Part shown: in pieces, positions 48,718 through 60,504 of the stretch | How positions within the stretch are numbered: position 1 is the stretch's first letter | Layout: each line of letters starts with the position of its first letter | Assembly: GCF_034190915.1 (NCBI RefSeq) | Contig: NW_026947488.1 | Span: 4,908,501 to 4,972,500 of the forward strand | Source: Cavia porcellus | Taxonomy: Eukaryota; Chordata; Mammalia; Rodentia; Caviidae | DNA length: 64,000 bases | Direction: 5' to 3' | The notes under the pieces: generated by a model | Seen by the model: the letters and a program-made list of their open reading frames with translations, nothing else | Database searches by the model: none | Told to the model about the DNA's origin: nothing | Position numbers and translations under genes: made by a program

Positions 48718-49372
48718 AGGGGACAGAACCGGGGGACCGGGCAGGAGCGGGAAACCGAACCAGGGGGCCGGGCAGGACCGGGGAACCGAACCAGGGGGCC
48801 TGGCAGGATCGGGGAACCGAACCTGGGGACCGAGCAGGACCGGGGAACCGAACCAGGGGCCCGGGCAGGACCGGAGAACTGAACAGGGGACCGGGCAGGA
48901 CCGGGGAACCGAACCAGGGAACCGGGCAGGACCGGGGAACCGAACCAGGGGGCCTGGCAGGATCGGGGAACCGAACCTGGGGACCGGGCAGGACCGGGGA
49001 ACCGAACCAGGGAACCGGGCAGGACCGGGGAACCGAACCAGGGGCCCGGGCAGGACCGGGGAACCGAACCTGGGGACCGGGCAGGACCAGGGAACCGAAC
49101 CAGGGGGGCCGGGAAGGACTGGGGACTGAACCAGAGGACTGGGCAGGATCGGAGAACCGAACTAGGGAACCGGGAAGGACCGGGGAACCGAACCTGGGGA
49201 CCGGGCAGGACCGGGGAACCGAACCTGGGGACCGGGCAGGACTGGGGACTGAATCAGAGGACCAGGCAGGACTCAGTGGACCGAACCAGGGAACCGAACC
49301 AGGGACTGGGAGACCAGACAAGGCCAGGGTACCGAACCATCGGACCGGGCAGGACCAGAGCACCGGGCCGAG
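48718..49372. repeat. GC-rich minisatellite, 31-bp unit, about 20 imperfect copies
   Basis: The repeated core alternates ACCGGGCAGGACCGGGGAACC with GAACCAGGG or GAACCTGGGG. In the cleanest stretch ACCGGGCAGG recurs 31 bases apart (49200 and 49231). Because 31 is not a multiple of 3, three units shift through all frames in 93 bases. The unit lacks stops, so frames of 461 to 499 codons stay open on both strands. These frames (repeating N-R-T-x-G-P / D-R-G-T-E-P peptides) are a by-product of the repeat and not evidence of a gene. Runs of GGGG make G-quadruplex formation plausible. Confidence 0.85.
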
Positions 49373-49779
49373 TACCGCTCGGCTGCGGTGCTGCGCTGGT
49401 CTCTGGCTGCGCGAGGCGGCGCTAGGGGGCGCCCTTGAAGCTTGGAAGACGATTTTCCAGCAAATACATAGTCATCCTTCGCTTTTTTCCGGGTAATAAA
49501 TTCACAGAGCTTGTTTTTTAACCCCCACCAGAGGTTAAAATAGTTTCATAAAAAGTTTTGGTAAATTCATGGCTAACTTTTTTGAGGTTATGTGAGGTTG
49601 TTGTCAAAAAAATAAAAAGAAAGGAAAAGAGAAAAACAGCTCTTTTTTTCTCCCTCGCTCTCCGCTCCTGTAAGACCCGGAGTCACGAAGCGGTGAGGGC
49701 GGAGAGGAGAGGAGGGGGGCTTCGGGCTCAGTGTTTTTCCAGAACAGACCGCCTCGAGACTGGCCCCCACCCGGGCCCC

Positions 49780-49960
49780 TGGATGCCGTCAGCCGGGCCA
49801 GGGAGGTCGCGGACCGTTGCCCAGCGCGCACACTGCGTCATTGGCTCAGCGGGGCTGCGTCCCGCGCCTTCTAGATTGTTCCATGGCTGGGGAGGGGGCG
49901 AGGGCTGGCCGGGGCCGCTGGGCTGCGCTCTCCCCGACAGGCAGGCGGAAGTGAAGCCGA
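49780..49960. promoter_or_regulatory. Candidate GC-rich promoter without TATA box
   Basis: CpG-rich DNA holds an inverted CCAAT box next to a CRE-like core (TGCGTCATTGGCTC near 49835) and an ETS-type site (GGCGGAAGTG near 49945). These are usual parts of CpG-island promoters. A short frame beginning TTCCATGGCT at 49882 ends after 23 codons and is probably not meaningful. Direction unknown. It could serve the minus-strand gene or a plus-strand transcript. Confidence 0.35.
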
Positions 49961-49989
49961 AGTTACAGTCCCCGAGGAGGGGTTGAAAA

Positions 49990-50350
49990 GAACTTTATCG
50001 TATTGAAAAGAAAGGAACTGGGGGAAGCATAAAGAAAACCGCGCAGTTAAGGGAGGGGGCGTCGCGCATTAACTATGATTCAGAGACTCAGATGCGCGGG
50101 CTTCATTTTTCAATCTGCTTTGAGCGAGGGGGAAAAAATAAGAAAATGATGGAAAATTGAGAAACAAACATCTCCGAGAGAGCCTTGCACCCGGGGGTGC
50201 TTAATGATCACTTAATAATTTCAAACGCGAGTGCTCAGAAAAATGCCTTTGTCCATTCCCGCACGCCAGGTACCTCGTAGCAAAAACAGAAAGCTGAATA
50301 TGAGTGAAAATGGTCGTTAATGCCTATGCGGGGGGTGGTACAAACCCCTC
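49990..50350. other. AT-rich enhancer-like stretch between CpG-rich blocks
   Basis: Unique, low-repeat sequence with homeodomain-type cores (CTTAATGATCACTTAATAAT, CGTTAATG, AATGATGG) and an AP-1-like ATGATTCAGAG. Its place between CpG-rich blocks resembles conserved non-coding elements near developmental genes. Conservation was not testable. Confidence 0.3.
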
Positions 50351-50449
50351 TTTTCATACCTCTGCAAGTTAGAAAAGCAAGCAAAAAAAAAATTTTTTTT
50401 AAAGAGTTCTAGCAGAGGAAACATCTTGGAACCGAGCTCGAGTTTCTTT

Positions 50450-51300
50450 TTCTAAGGTCTGAGCGCGGGCAGGGCTCCTAATTAGGTAGGGACTGGCCGC
50501 GCACCCACCCACCGCTGACCCCCGCGGGCCGCCCTGAAAATCAGGGAGGAAAAACATGGGGAGGAAACGCAGCCCGCAGAGGCAGGAAGCGTGCTTGTTG
50601 TTGGAGCAGATTCTTGCCAGCGTCCAGGGTTGGGGTGAAGGCCGGCGGGAGCATCTGTCCCGAGGAAGACTGGGGGCCCCCCGCCCCCCTCCCGCACCCC
50701 GCTGCTAGGAGCGGGATGGGCTGAAACGCATGGGGTCCTCGGGTTCCATTGTGTTCCCAACGCCTCAGGGCCGACCCGCCCCAGCTGGGCCAGCATGGGG
50801 AGGGGGCGACAGCCGGACCGAGGGTCCTGCATATCCCCCCAGACGCCTCGGCCCCACGCCCACCGCACGGCCCCCTGCAGCGCCCCTGCACCCTAACCCA
50901 CTCCCGTAGGGTCAGAATGTGCTCTCCAGGCCCCAGGTGACAAGGCAGAGCCTCGCCCAGCTGGACCCCAGGACCTCAGCACCCCCAGGTCCTTTGTAAT
51001 CCACAGGCCCTGGAACCTGCGCTGCCCCCAACCGCGCCGCTCAGCGGTCCCCAGAGCCGGCGAGTCGGAGACTCTTGGACCGCGAGGCCGGGTGGAAGGG
51101 GTCGAGCCCACCCCCAGACGCTGTCCCATTTCTCAGACCGAGATCCGAGGCGAAGAGAACGGATGTCCCTGGCCCCAAAACTAGCGCAAGTCAGGACTCT
51201 TGTCGAATTCTTGAAACACCCGAACAGAACTTTGTAGCCCCGACCCACCCTGGGACCGGAGGAGAGGCATAAAGGCGACAGCTTGGGCTTTCCGAGGTCA
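50450..51300. other. GC-rich segment, CpG-moderate, no exon assigned
   Basis: G+C-rich sequence with C-runs and scattered CpG. Several frames of 60 to 130 codons overlap on both strands, which is expected at this base composition. No splice-bounded or family-like frame was seen. Confidence 0.4.
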
Positions 51301-52199
51301 GCGGGGCGCCGTAGTGAGAAGACTTGGGGGCAGCTGGCAGCGGGAGGAGGTGTTTTTCCTATAAAAATACAAAAAGACTAGAATCACAGTCTCAGGTTCT
51401 AGCTGGACTTGGATCAAACTGGAGATGAGGAAAGGGTTAAGCAAGAGTCCGAGACCAAAACATCAAAATAAGACTTTCTCCAGGAAGTCACGAAGAGGCT
51501 CACAGGGACCGAGGTGCGAATTACCTTCCCATCAGGACTCTGTCACTTAAAGTTGGCAGTGCCAACCTGAAATTATTTCTCCTCTAGGCTCACTACTGGT
51601 GATACCACCCTGCCCCGGGCTGTCATCAACACCTTAGTCAGAATTACGCCAAAAGCTCCTGCTGCCCTCAGAACCCACCTCAGGAGGCAGAGGCAGGTAA
51701 GAGAGGGCCCAACAGGTGCGCCCCACATTCTGAGCTCCAAGCCTGGGCTCGGTGCCTCTGGTTTCATGTCCCCACGTCCCCACTGACTGCAGCACCTCAC
51801 AAAGAAAGTTCTAGAACAAAACTCAGATTTGCTTTCTAGCACCCTGCTGAAACTCCTCTGGGAACTGCTTGCAGAAAGTCTTTCAAAAGCAAACTTTATG
51901 CAGATTCCGGAGAAGGTTCCGGAGTCTCCCCTCACCACCACTTTTAACCTCAGCAAACCATTGTGTTTCAAATGTCCACCTCTCAGCTGTGCCCTAAGTG
52001 ATTCGCACCCAGAGACCCCACCTCCCCAGCTGAATCCTGAATGGGCTGATTCTGAATGGGCTGCTGGGTTTTCTACAGGAATCTATTAGCGATCGCCAAG
52101 GGGAACACTTGGTATTTTAGATAAATAAGTAAATAGTAGTTAAGTGCTGTGCGCCTCCATCTCCAGCCGGTTTTGTGTATGGCAAAAATTCTCTATGCT

Positions 52200-52400
52200 C
52201 CGAGGAGGACCCCAGGGTGGGGGGACAGCGTCGCTGCGCCCCCAGCCCCAGCGCCCGCGGTGGCGGCCGCCGAGGGGCCTTGGGGACCGGAGCGCGTCGG
52301 AAGCGCGCCGCCCGCCCGCCCGCCCGCTCGCTCGCCCGCCCCGTTTTGTTCCCGTTTCTGCTCGCCCGCGCTCCGTCCCCGCTCCTCCAGGCGGCTTTGT
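52200..52400. other. CpG-island core with (CGCC)n-type run
   Basis: Contains GCGGTGGCGGCCGCCGAG and a CGCCCGCCCGCCCG run, bordered by AT-rich sequence on the right. It is a plausible island core or first-exon region, but nothing assigns a gene to it. The AT-rich sequence beside it (52415-52470) is rich in TAAT and ATTTG words. Confidence 0.5.
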
Positions 52401-52469
52401 CAGGATCTCTCATTTGGAAGCTTAATCATATCAGCGAGCTCACCGCATTGCATTTGTAATGACTTGTTT

Positions 52470-55400
52470 ACCAGTCTGCGCCAGCTCTCCTGGCCAGGCC
52501 GTGCTCTCCCAAAGGACGAGGGCCACGTCCTGCTCGCCTGTGCCCCTCCTCTGCCCCCACACACTGCCGGGCACACAGCGTACACAGGGGCGGCCTGTGC
52601 ACCTCGGGCTGAGTACCCCATCTGCTTCCCAGAGGCATTCTGGACCCTCACCCTGCCCCTAAGCTCCTGGAGGGGGCCCAGCCCTCCTATTTCTCTGGGG
52701 CTTGGAGGGGTCAGTGCTCACCACTTCAGTTACCCCACTAGAGCCAGAGAGACACAGGGGGGCAGTGACCTGTGTTTATCGGGCTGACCCCCCTCTTCTT
52801 TTGGGGAACCAGCTCTCCTTTCCTCAGCATGGCTAGGACAAGTGGCCCCAGCCCCTCCCTCAGCGCAGAGATGACCCTTAACATCCAAGTGGCTGGGTCA
52901 GGGACAGCCATGCCACCCAAAGAAATTCAGCTGGGGACTTGGGTTATGAAAAATGATCAAAGTTACAGAAGCCCTGAAAGGTTGGGCAGGCTCAGAGTTG
53001 TCAGCTGAGAGACAGAGAGGCTGAGGCCTGCTGGCCTTGGTGGAAACTGGATCCAGCCACATCTGAAGCCATTTCTCCCCACCCACCCCCCACTTCCTCT
53101 CTGTCTCTCTCCATCTCTTTCTCTCTCTGCTGCATGATCATCTTTCTTTCTTTCCTTCCTCGTTTGCTTACTGTCTCCCTCCTGTCTAAGCAAATTTGAA
53201 TTGACTCCGTTTCCCTCATGGCCCGGAGGGTCCTTCCTAGCCCAGGTGTATAGACTGTAACTTTCTGCCTCCAGGAGGAACATTTTGAAACAAGAGAACC
53301 CGGTAACTGCTTGGGAATAATAAAAGCTTTTTAAAAAGTAACATGCTATGATCTTGGCAGTCACAGCTCTGTGAGCTCTCCCATTTCATCCCAGGAGTCT
53401 AGACTGTGGCCCCAAATCCCATCCTGCAGCACAGGGGCTGAGGAATTCATCCCTCGGGCTGCTGTCTGTGATGAGGAAAGGAAAGGGAGACGCTTCTTCA
53501 GCTTCCCGGGAGGCCTGTGCTCCTCCGAGCTGGCTGGGAGGTAGCTGAGTAACGCTCAGGGTTCAGAAGCCTGCAAATCAATTAATCTCTTTTGCAAATT
53601 TTTCACCGGCTCTAATGAATTGGTGAGGCGCATCGGAAGTCCTGCGAGGCTCGGTGTCCTTTGCAGTGACAAGACTCTCCCAGAGCAGGCTGAGACATCT
53701 CGCCTCTGCTGAGGAACAAATCTCTTCATATTTGAAAAGAACATCAAATTGTGCCCAGTAGACTTGAAGTTTGGTCAAGAGAAACTCACTTTTCTGTGAT
53801 CAAAAGAAGAAAAATAGCCTCATCAACTCTGTATGTTCTTTCCGCCCTGGGTAATGTCCATGACCTCCACTGCAGAATGGGGCGGGAGGGGGTGCAGCAT
53901 CCACAAGAGCAAGGGGGTGGGGGGGCCTTCTTCGGGGCACCGGAAGTGCATCCTGCCCCCATCTGCAGGGTCCAAGACAAGGCCCTACGTCAGTGGGAAA
54001 GGAGGGGCCCTGTAACCTGCGGCTGCGGGGAGATTAGGACTGGCAAAGCCCCGAGGGTGTTCCACACCCACCTCCAGGCACACTGGTTAGACGTTGGCTT
54101 CGGACCCTCAGGCCACCTCTCCTGCATGACACCATACCTGGAACTAGCCACCCAATCGGAGTCCCCCAACTTTTAGAAAGACACTGTTTGAAGCTCTTTG
54201 GAAAACCCCACCCCAATAATCCATGGAAGGCTCTTCAAGGAGGGTCTTGGCAGAATGTCGCCTGTGCCCCCCCTCTCCCCCCAGCCAGCTGTGCTGAATG
54301 TACACTGGACAGCTATGTAAGTCATCACCTTACAGGAGCTGGGGAATCACTACAGCACACAACCCAAGTCAGGAGGGTCAGATGGACAGACAGAAGGTGG
54401 GACAGGAGTCCCAGGGAAGGTCTCCTGCCGTTGGGGGAGAGGGCGAGCATGGTTTTGGGTGATTCACAAGCACAGAGTTAAACAAAACTAAATCACACAT
54501 TGGGAACACTATTCTTTTTGCTATATTCTCTTAAACTTTTGATTTTAGAAAGAAGAAAGTCTCAACGAGGCTCTTGCATGTCTAGAGCTTCTCCAGTTCT
54601 TGTCCATCTCGTTAGCGGATGGAATGTACCTAGGACTCATGGACTGGAACTCACAAAGGATTCTGGCTAGAATGTACTTATCAAAATACGTTGTTCACCG
54701 TGTTTTTATCTTTGTAACACTGCCTTCATGGTCTGTGACTAGGGCGCTCCAGTTTTTTTATATAAATGATAAAATTTCTCGTGAAAAGAAAAATGCATTT
54801 TCTAGCTTTTTTTGGAGTGACTCTGAAGGAAAAGTTAGGTAAATATCACGCAAGTGACATGTAGATGCAGAGAAATTCTGCAGATGCCACAGGAAGGCTC
54901 TCCACTGAGGACATATACTGACTGCCAGATTTATCACCCAGATCACCCAGGCCGGTCACTGGACAACATTCTGAGCTCGTTTCTCCATCTAGGGGGTGAG
55001 AAGAGAGTGTGCTCAGAGTGACCTGAGGGTGAGCACCCCAAATTGGAGGTACTTCCTGAACTCCTGTTTTTGAGAGCATTTTCTAAAATCTCCCTTGGAC
55101 ATTCGGACCCAAACCTCACCGCTTTTCCCGTCACGAGCCACGCCAGCTGCAGGAAATTACAAAACCATAAACTCGAGGTAGTTCTTATCATTCAATAAAA
55201 CATCTCCCTCAATCAATATGACTTCAGATGTGTCATCGGGCACAGGGCCATGCTCAGCTCCTCTTCAGTGTTCCAATTTTAGTCTGTGTACCGGGAGAAG
55301 CAGCACAACTTCCAATGTGCCCAGCAAAAGCCCAAATAATTAACCTCAACCACATCAGTGTTCTCTGTTCCACAAAATGCGTTTCTAAGGAAATACATAA

Positions 55401-57370
55401 GAGCTCTTTATACCTCGGAATGTTTTAATGCACCCCAGCATCGGAGCCAAGGGAACAGGTCTCAGTTAATGGGACAAGTCCTTTTAGTACAAGGGATTTC
55501 AATAATAATACTACTAATAAAGAGCTGATATGTCATCCGCCAGGAAGAATTGAGCATATAAACACAAGAACAGCCAGCCTAATTATGAAATTCTTTTTGC
55601 AGCCCAGGGTCAATAACTGTGATATTAGGAGGCTGATAATGAGGCGGGTGCAGAGAGGTTTGAGGCTCCTAGAGAATAGAATGCCCCACTCAAGGTACAA
55701 AATCCAGTGATGCTCTGTTCATCCCCATGGCTCCCCACAACCTGAAAGGAAATGTATTCACTTCAGAGCCATGACCTCATGGGGGGGGGTGGACGTCAGG
55801 AATTGTATAACTAACCACAACAAAAGAAAATCATTAGCAGCTTTCACCAGGAAGTGTCAGGCCTTTGTGTGGACGCTGGACTTGTCAATTGCTTTCTCTA
55901 ATGGGACATTAACACAAGAGCTTGTGTGCACTCCCATCTACCTGGCCACCCGCGTGCCTGCTTGCAAACACACCTGCCAAATCCTCTGCTATGAGGAGCA
56001 GAGCGTTCCCAATGCAAGGTTCACTGGGAGAACTTCTCCTTGGACTGGGAAGGATGGCCGTTGGCGCCCTGGAACCAGCCCACTCAGGTCACCGAGGATA
56101 ACTGCCCAGGTGGAACACCAGCCCCCTCCTGATTCCTGCGTGGTCAGAGAAGGCTTAGGTGTTCCAGGTGAGGTGAGAAACCCCACCGGGCCTCACGGCA
56201 CACACGCACTCAATCAACATTCTCACTTCCAAGGCTCGCCTCCCGACCCAGAAAGACGCAACTGCATTATCTGGCCTAATCCTCTTCACAGCACCCCAAT
56301 CCATTAAGATGTCATAGCTGTCTTAGAGGCTTACTGCTAAAACCAAATGGCGTTGGCTCGCCACCCAGCCAGGCAGGGACACTTGAGAGCTTCTCACTCC
56401 CCTCTTCCGTGGGAGGATTTGCTGTTCATCTTCAAAGCAGCCTGGACGGATGGATGGCCCTTTTGCTGTTCTTCTTTTGTCTAGGCAGTCCTCAAACATA
56501 TTGCGCGTGAACGCCTCTGGTTGGAGTTGTATACCAAATCATACCCTAGGGATGGATTTGCGGGATTTCCAAAGACAGTTTTCACTATCGGTGCTGTTTG
56601 CCCCTGGGGCTGGCTTTGGCAATGAACCCACCTCCCTTTACAACATGGTCCCGCTGCAGAGTAAAGGACATTTCAGACTAAAGAGCAGCGAAGTGATACC
56701 CTTGCGTTTGTGGCAATCCCCAGAGCTTCCCGATGAAGCCTAAGGTCACGTCGGATGATTCCAAAAAATTAAGGTGGTGATTCTATGAAGCTGAGTCACA
56801 CTGGTCAGTTCACTGCATCCACACCACGCCCTCTGGAATTTTCCATCATGGAGACAACTTGAAACTGTGATCAGAAACCTAGCGTCCAGGTTGCTTGACC
56901 GTTCTTCTTTCTTCTTGAAGATTTGGGAGCTGTTTTTGTGGTCCTTCCAGCTAACACTGAGCTCCTAGGAAGCTCACAGTAAGGATACTTAGGTTTGTTC
57001 TTGCGCTCTGGCGCTCCTGTGTGGGGCGGTTGGATGCCAAGATAGCAGATATCACTTCCGCGTGGGAAGAGGGTCCTTTCTTACTGAGCTCGCCTAAGAT
57101 GGACTGGTTTACAGTGGGGACAGCGGTAAGAAGGAGAAAACAAACAACTTTGAGGATTTTTCCTGAGAAACCATGAAAGGAGAAGTCTGCAAAGTCTACC
57201 AAGATAAAGCAAAAGCAAATCTTCAGTCTAAAGGTTACAATGGCAGGCGAGGAATGAATTGTTAAAATCTGTAAATGGGAATTAAGTATTAATGAGAACA
57301 CAATATATTGTTACACAAAATTGCAGGGTGGATCAATGGGCTTTCTCTCGTTTTCCATTTATTTTCTCTC
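52470..57370. other. Unassigned sequence with enhancer-like stretches
   Basis: 53570-53640 (CTCTAATGAATTGGTGAGGC) and 55480-55640 (AATAATAATACTACTAATAA, CCTAATTATGAAATTC) are unique and rich in TAAT words. No exon recognised. The 178-codon frame at 55771-56307 is not supported. Confidence 0.4.
53085..53165. repeat. Pyrimidine-rich CT/TTTC stretch
   Basis: Two CT-rich blocks interrupted by GCTGCATGATCATC; purine-rich on the minus strand. Confidence 0.75.
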
Positions 57371-57373
57371 TTT

Positions 57374-57522
57374 TGTTTGTTTTTGAGATGGAGGTCTCAT
57401 GTGCAGTTCAGGCTGGCCTTGAACTCACTGTGGAGCCCAGGCTGGCTTCAAGCTCACAGTGGTTCTCCTGCCTCAGCCTTGGGAGTGCTGGGGTTACAGG
57501 CACGAGCCACCACGCCGGCCTG
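57374..57522 (-). mobile_element. B1-type SINE, minus orientation
   Basis: Read on the plus strand it is the reverse complement: GAGATGGAGGTCTCATG, AGGCTGGCCTTGAACTCAC, CCTCAGCCTTGGGAGTGCTG and CACGAGCCACCACGCC. A second GCCCAGGCTGGCTTCAAGCTC-like segment makes an internal duplication, as in some B1 and Alu-like forms. Confidence 0.85.
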
Positions 57523-57597
57523 CATTTACTTCATAGCAAGATCACCAAGAGGGGCTTTGTTTCTCTCCCAGACACAGAACACATCATGAAGCAGCAT

Positions 57598-57780
57598 CTC
57601 CACCACCCGACCCCCACACCGGGGACTGAACCCAGTTCTGTGCCCTGAGCTTGTATCCCAGCCCACCACAGCTTTTCTTTTCTAAATACAAGTCAGGATA
57701 GGCTTGAATTTGTGATCCTCCTGTCTCAGCCTCCCAGGGTGCCGGAATCACAGATATGTGCTCCGTCACCCAGCTTCCAA
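57598..57780 (-). mobile_element. Dimeric tRNA + B1 SINE (B4-like), minus orientation
   Basis: On the plus strand the first part (CCGGGGACTGAACCCAGTTC, then GTGCCCTGAGCTTGT) is the reverse complement of a tRNA-type B-box region. The second part (GCTTGAATTTGTGATCCTCC, TCAGCCTCCCAGGGTGCC) is a reverse B1 body. The adjacent halves fit a fused element. Confidence 0.72.
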
Positions 57781-57784
57781 GAGT

Positions 57785-58885
57785 TTCCCAAGCTTTGGAT
57801 GTTAAAGTCACCTTGGACTTACTTTTTTTCTTCTTAACTTGTCACCTGGTCTGATCTCACCAGTGAGTGTGACTCAGGAGGCTTCCAACGATCACTTCCA
57901 TCAGCATGACTGACACTGACGCCCTAAGCATAATTTTCACTTAGCAACAATGTCCAGTGGTCTCCCCATCGTTCTACGGGCTCCAGAGGGGACCTGAAAG
58001 TGTGGCTGGAACAAAACCCTAGATGGACTGCAATGATTCCCTTCACATTTCTAAATTAATAATGAAAGATTAACAATAACAGCCAGTAACAAAATAGAAT
58101 AATTACAACAGTATACCATGATAAATGTTATCTGAAACTTATGACTCGGTCATTTCTGAAAGCTTCTGTTTAATACTTGCATGGTGGATGCCAGGTAACT
58201 AAAACAGTGAAATTGTGGATAAGGGTAGTTATGTGGTAGTTTTCTACCGTGTATCAGACTGAAAATTCAGCTGAAGGGCATGAATGAATGCTAGATGAAG
58301 AGATGGAGACAGAGACAGAGAGAAATGGCGCTCGAATGCGCCAGCAGCTAGTTTACACCCAAAGATTCTCTTTCATCAAGCTCACCACGGGGGCACCCCA
58401 CACAGACCATTGGGATCATAAGGGACACCCCTGCTCCCCTGGGGTATTCAGTGACTGTTATCTACGAAACAGTCTCTCCAACCTGCCCCACCTCACCACC
58501 ACACATACAGCCCTGGCCCTCGAGTGAATTAGAGGGAAGGAGGGGTCACATTTAACCCGGGTGTCTTGTAAGTTGCCCCAACTTAACATCTAAAGAGAAT
58601 GGTCTGTTCCCAGCCACCCTCACCTTGCTGGAGATTGCACTGAGATGGGCCACGAGGTTTCGGTGTAAGAAAATGGAACTTAGTTCCCCAGACTGTCTCA
58701 CAGGCTCTAATCGATGAAATCTTATAAATTAGGTCTTTATCCTGCATAACTCCTCTGGCCTTCTGTTTGCAGAAGACTTCACTGTCAAGCCATCTGTCAA
58801 TTCCAGTGATTAGTCTCAAGCCATTGGAATAAAGAAATTAAACATCTTTGTAAAAATATTTTTTAAGACATCCTCTGTCTCTTCC
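57785..58885. other. Unassigned sequence upstream of the candidate plus-strand exon
   Basis: No other exon found. A GA-rich stretch lies at 58295-58330. Confidence 0.4.
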
Positions 58886-58888
58886 TAG

Positions 58889-58972
58889 GTTATTGACGGG
58901 AAGAATTTCCTGAAGAAGACAGAGGAGGAGGAGAACAAGGAGCAGGAGAAGAGTAAGAGATCAAAAAATTAA
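58889..58972 (+). CDS. Candidate short terminal exon with a Lys/Glu-rich C-terminal tail
   Basis: A good acceptor (CCTCTGTCTCTTCCTAG) is followed by a 27-codon frame to TAA. It starts VIDGKNFLKKTEEEE, continues NKEQEK, and ends SKRSKN. The charged tail is typical of cytosolic C-termini of several membrane and cytoskeletal proteins, but I recognise no specific gene. An AATAAA lies 480 bases after the stop, which gives a plausible 3' UTR. A GTAAGAG donor-like site occurs inside the frame (58953-58959), so it could instead be an internal exon. Caution: the GAGGAGGAG-rich stretch is low complexity, and such frames arise by chance. No upstream coding exon of the same gene was identified in the window. 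Confidence 0.33.
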   Translation, partial: VIDGKNFLKKTEEEENKEQEKSKRSKN

Positions 58973-59452
58973 AATTCTCCCACATGACAGCCCCTCAGGC
59001 AACCCAAAACGGACCATCCAGTCATCATCCTGCTGTGGGAAACAGATCCTCCTCTCTGGCCCCCAAGATACCCTTACACACCCAGGATACCCTTATGTGC
59101 ACACACACACATACACTGAAGACCAGCTCTGATCTCTCTCCTGAACCAGCCACACCAGGGGACCAAGAAAGTCGTTTGTAAGTGGCAGCCCTTACTAAGG
59201 CCCTGCTTCGGGCTCCTCTGAAGTTCGAGCACTCTGTCTTCCCACACCGACACCCTGTGAGTGCCTGTCACTCAGCCGTGAAATACTGATATTGGAGAGC
59301 AGTGGTAATGAAATTCCCGCGACCCTTTGATTTCCAGGTGGCTTCTGCTTTGACACACTCTTGTCCCTTCTGATTCCGCGGTGTCCATCGTGATCAGTGG
59401 ACTCTGCCTGCTGGGCTGGCTCCCGCCTTCCCTAAGCCCATCCTGACACTTC

Positions 59453-59458
59453 AATAAA
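59453..59458 (+). promoter_or_regulatory. Possible poly(A) signal (AATAAA) with GT-rich downstream bases
   Basis: The plus strand reads CTTCAATAAACAGTGTGCAGTG. A canonical hexamer is directly followed by a GT-rich stretch. It would end the transcript carrying the candidate exon at 58889-58972. Confidence 0.3.
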
Positions 59459-60504
59459 CAGTGTGCAGTGATTAATATTCCCTGGGCCAGTCCTTTGACT
59501 GCACCCCGGGCTCGCACCTGCCCTTCGGTGAACATCCTTTGTGTTCCCCCTAATTGCTGGGGCAGGAGGCCTTTGAAAATGGGCACTAGGGGCCAGGCCG
59601 CTGGCTCCGCTCATTGCTTAAATAATAAACATAAAAGCGCAGACATTTGTCACCACTGCAGGTTGTTGCTTCGCATATCTACCCAGGAGGGGATGGGAGG
59701 AGCCACTGGCTTCCCAGCAGGAATTTGACCCATGGGGAGCCTCAGTTCCTAGCCCTGTACTCGGGGGTTCTTCCATTTGGGCCTCATCTTATTTGTGCCT
59801 TGGCACAAATAAGTCCCTCAGCTCCGGGATTATAGTGTGATAAAGCTGTGAGATACCGATGCTGACACAAGAAGTGTATAGAAAGCTGGATTTCCCCCAG
59901 CTGGAGAGGATCTTGGGGCCTCTGGGGCTCCTCCGCTGGTCCTGTTGACGGGGAGGGGCTGTCCCTGAGACTGAGAGAAGCTCAAGAGGGAAGAAAGGAC
60001 AGCAAAGGCCACAGGCTTTCCAGTGGTCTCTGTGCCTGCCCTGGAGGCCCAGGGTCATATACTCAAGCCAGGCACCTGCACCAGATGCAAAGAAGCATTG
60101 TAAAGAGGTGACCCGGAGCCCTGGGGAAGAGGAAAGAGCAGGTGTCACTTGCTTTGGGCAGTGGCAAAGACACCCAGGCAGTGGCTGGATTTCACCTGAT
60201 TGGTGTGACCTACACAGCCCCACACAGAGGTCCTAGCCAGTCAGCCACCCAGCCTCTCCCCTCAGGAAGCTAGCTTGTCCCACCATCATCAGATCGAGTC
60301 CACTTGTAGTTGCTCAGAGTGTGGTTTTCCAAAGCACAGAATGTGTTCTGCCAGGGTGCGTGTGAGTTTGAGTGGGGGGTTTATTTTTATGATTAAGGTT
60401 CATAATTAAATTTTCTGCAAAGCAGTTTGCAAATACTGAGAGCCAGGTAACGTGCAGCATTTTAAATGGCATGTCCATGTGAGCGACACCACTTTTACTC
60501 AAAA

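Larger units (their letters stand above)
47940..49440. other. CpG-rich segment (CpG-island-like)
   Basis: Dense CpG dinucleotides contrast with the CpG-poor flanks, for example 48290-48560 where GCGCC, CGCG and GGCGCGCC blocks repeat. Part of the CpG density comes from the GT/GC tract and the minisatellite, which share this region. The unique part (48230-48700) is island-like in its own right. No first exon could be defined. Confidence 0.6.

Noticed and set aside
47997..49496. 499-codon plus-strand frame and 461-codon minus-strand frame
   Set aside because: Both are produced by the stop-free 31-bp minisatellite; the peptides are repeat translations, and no splice or domain support exists.
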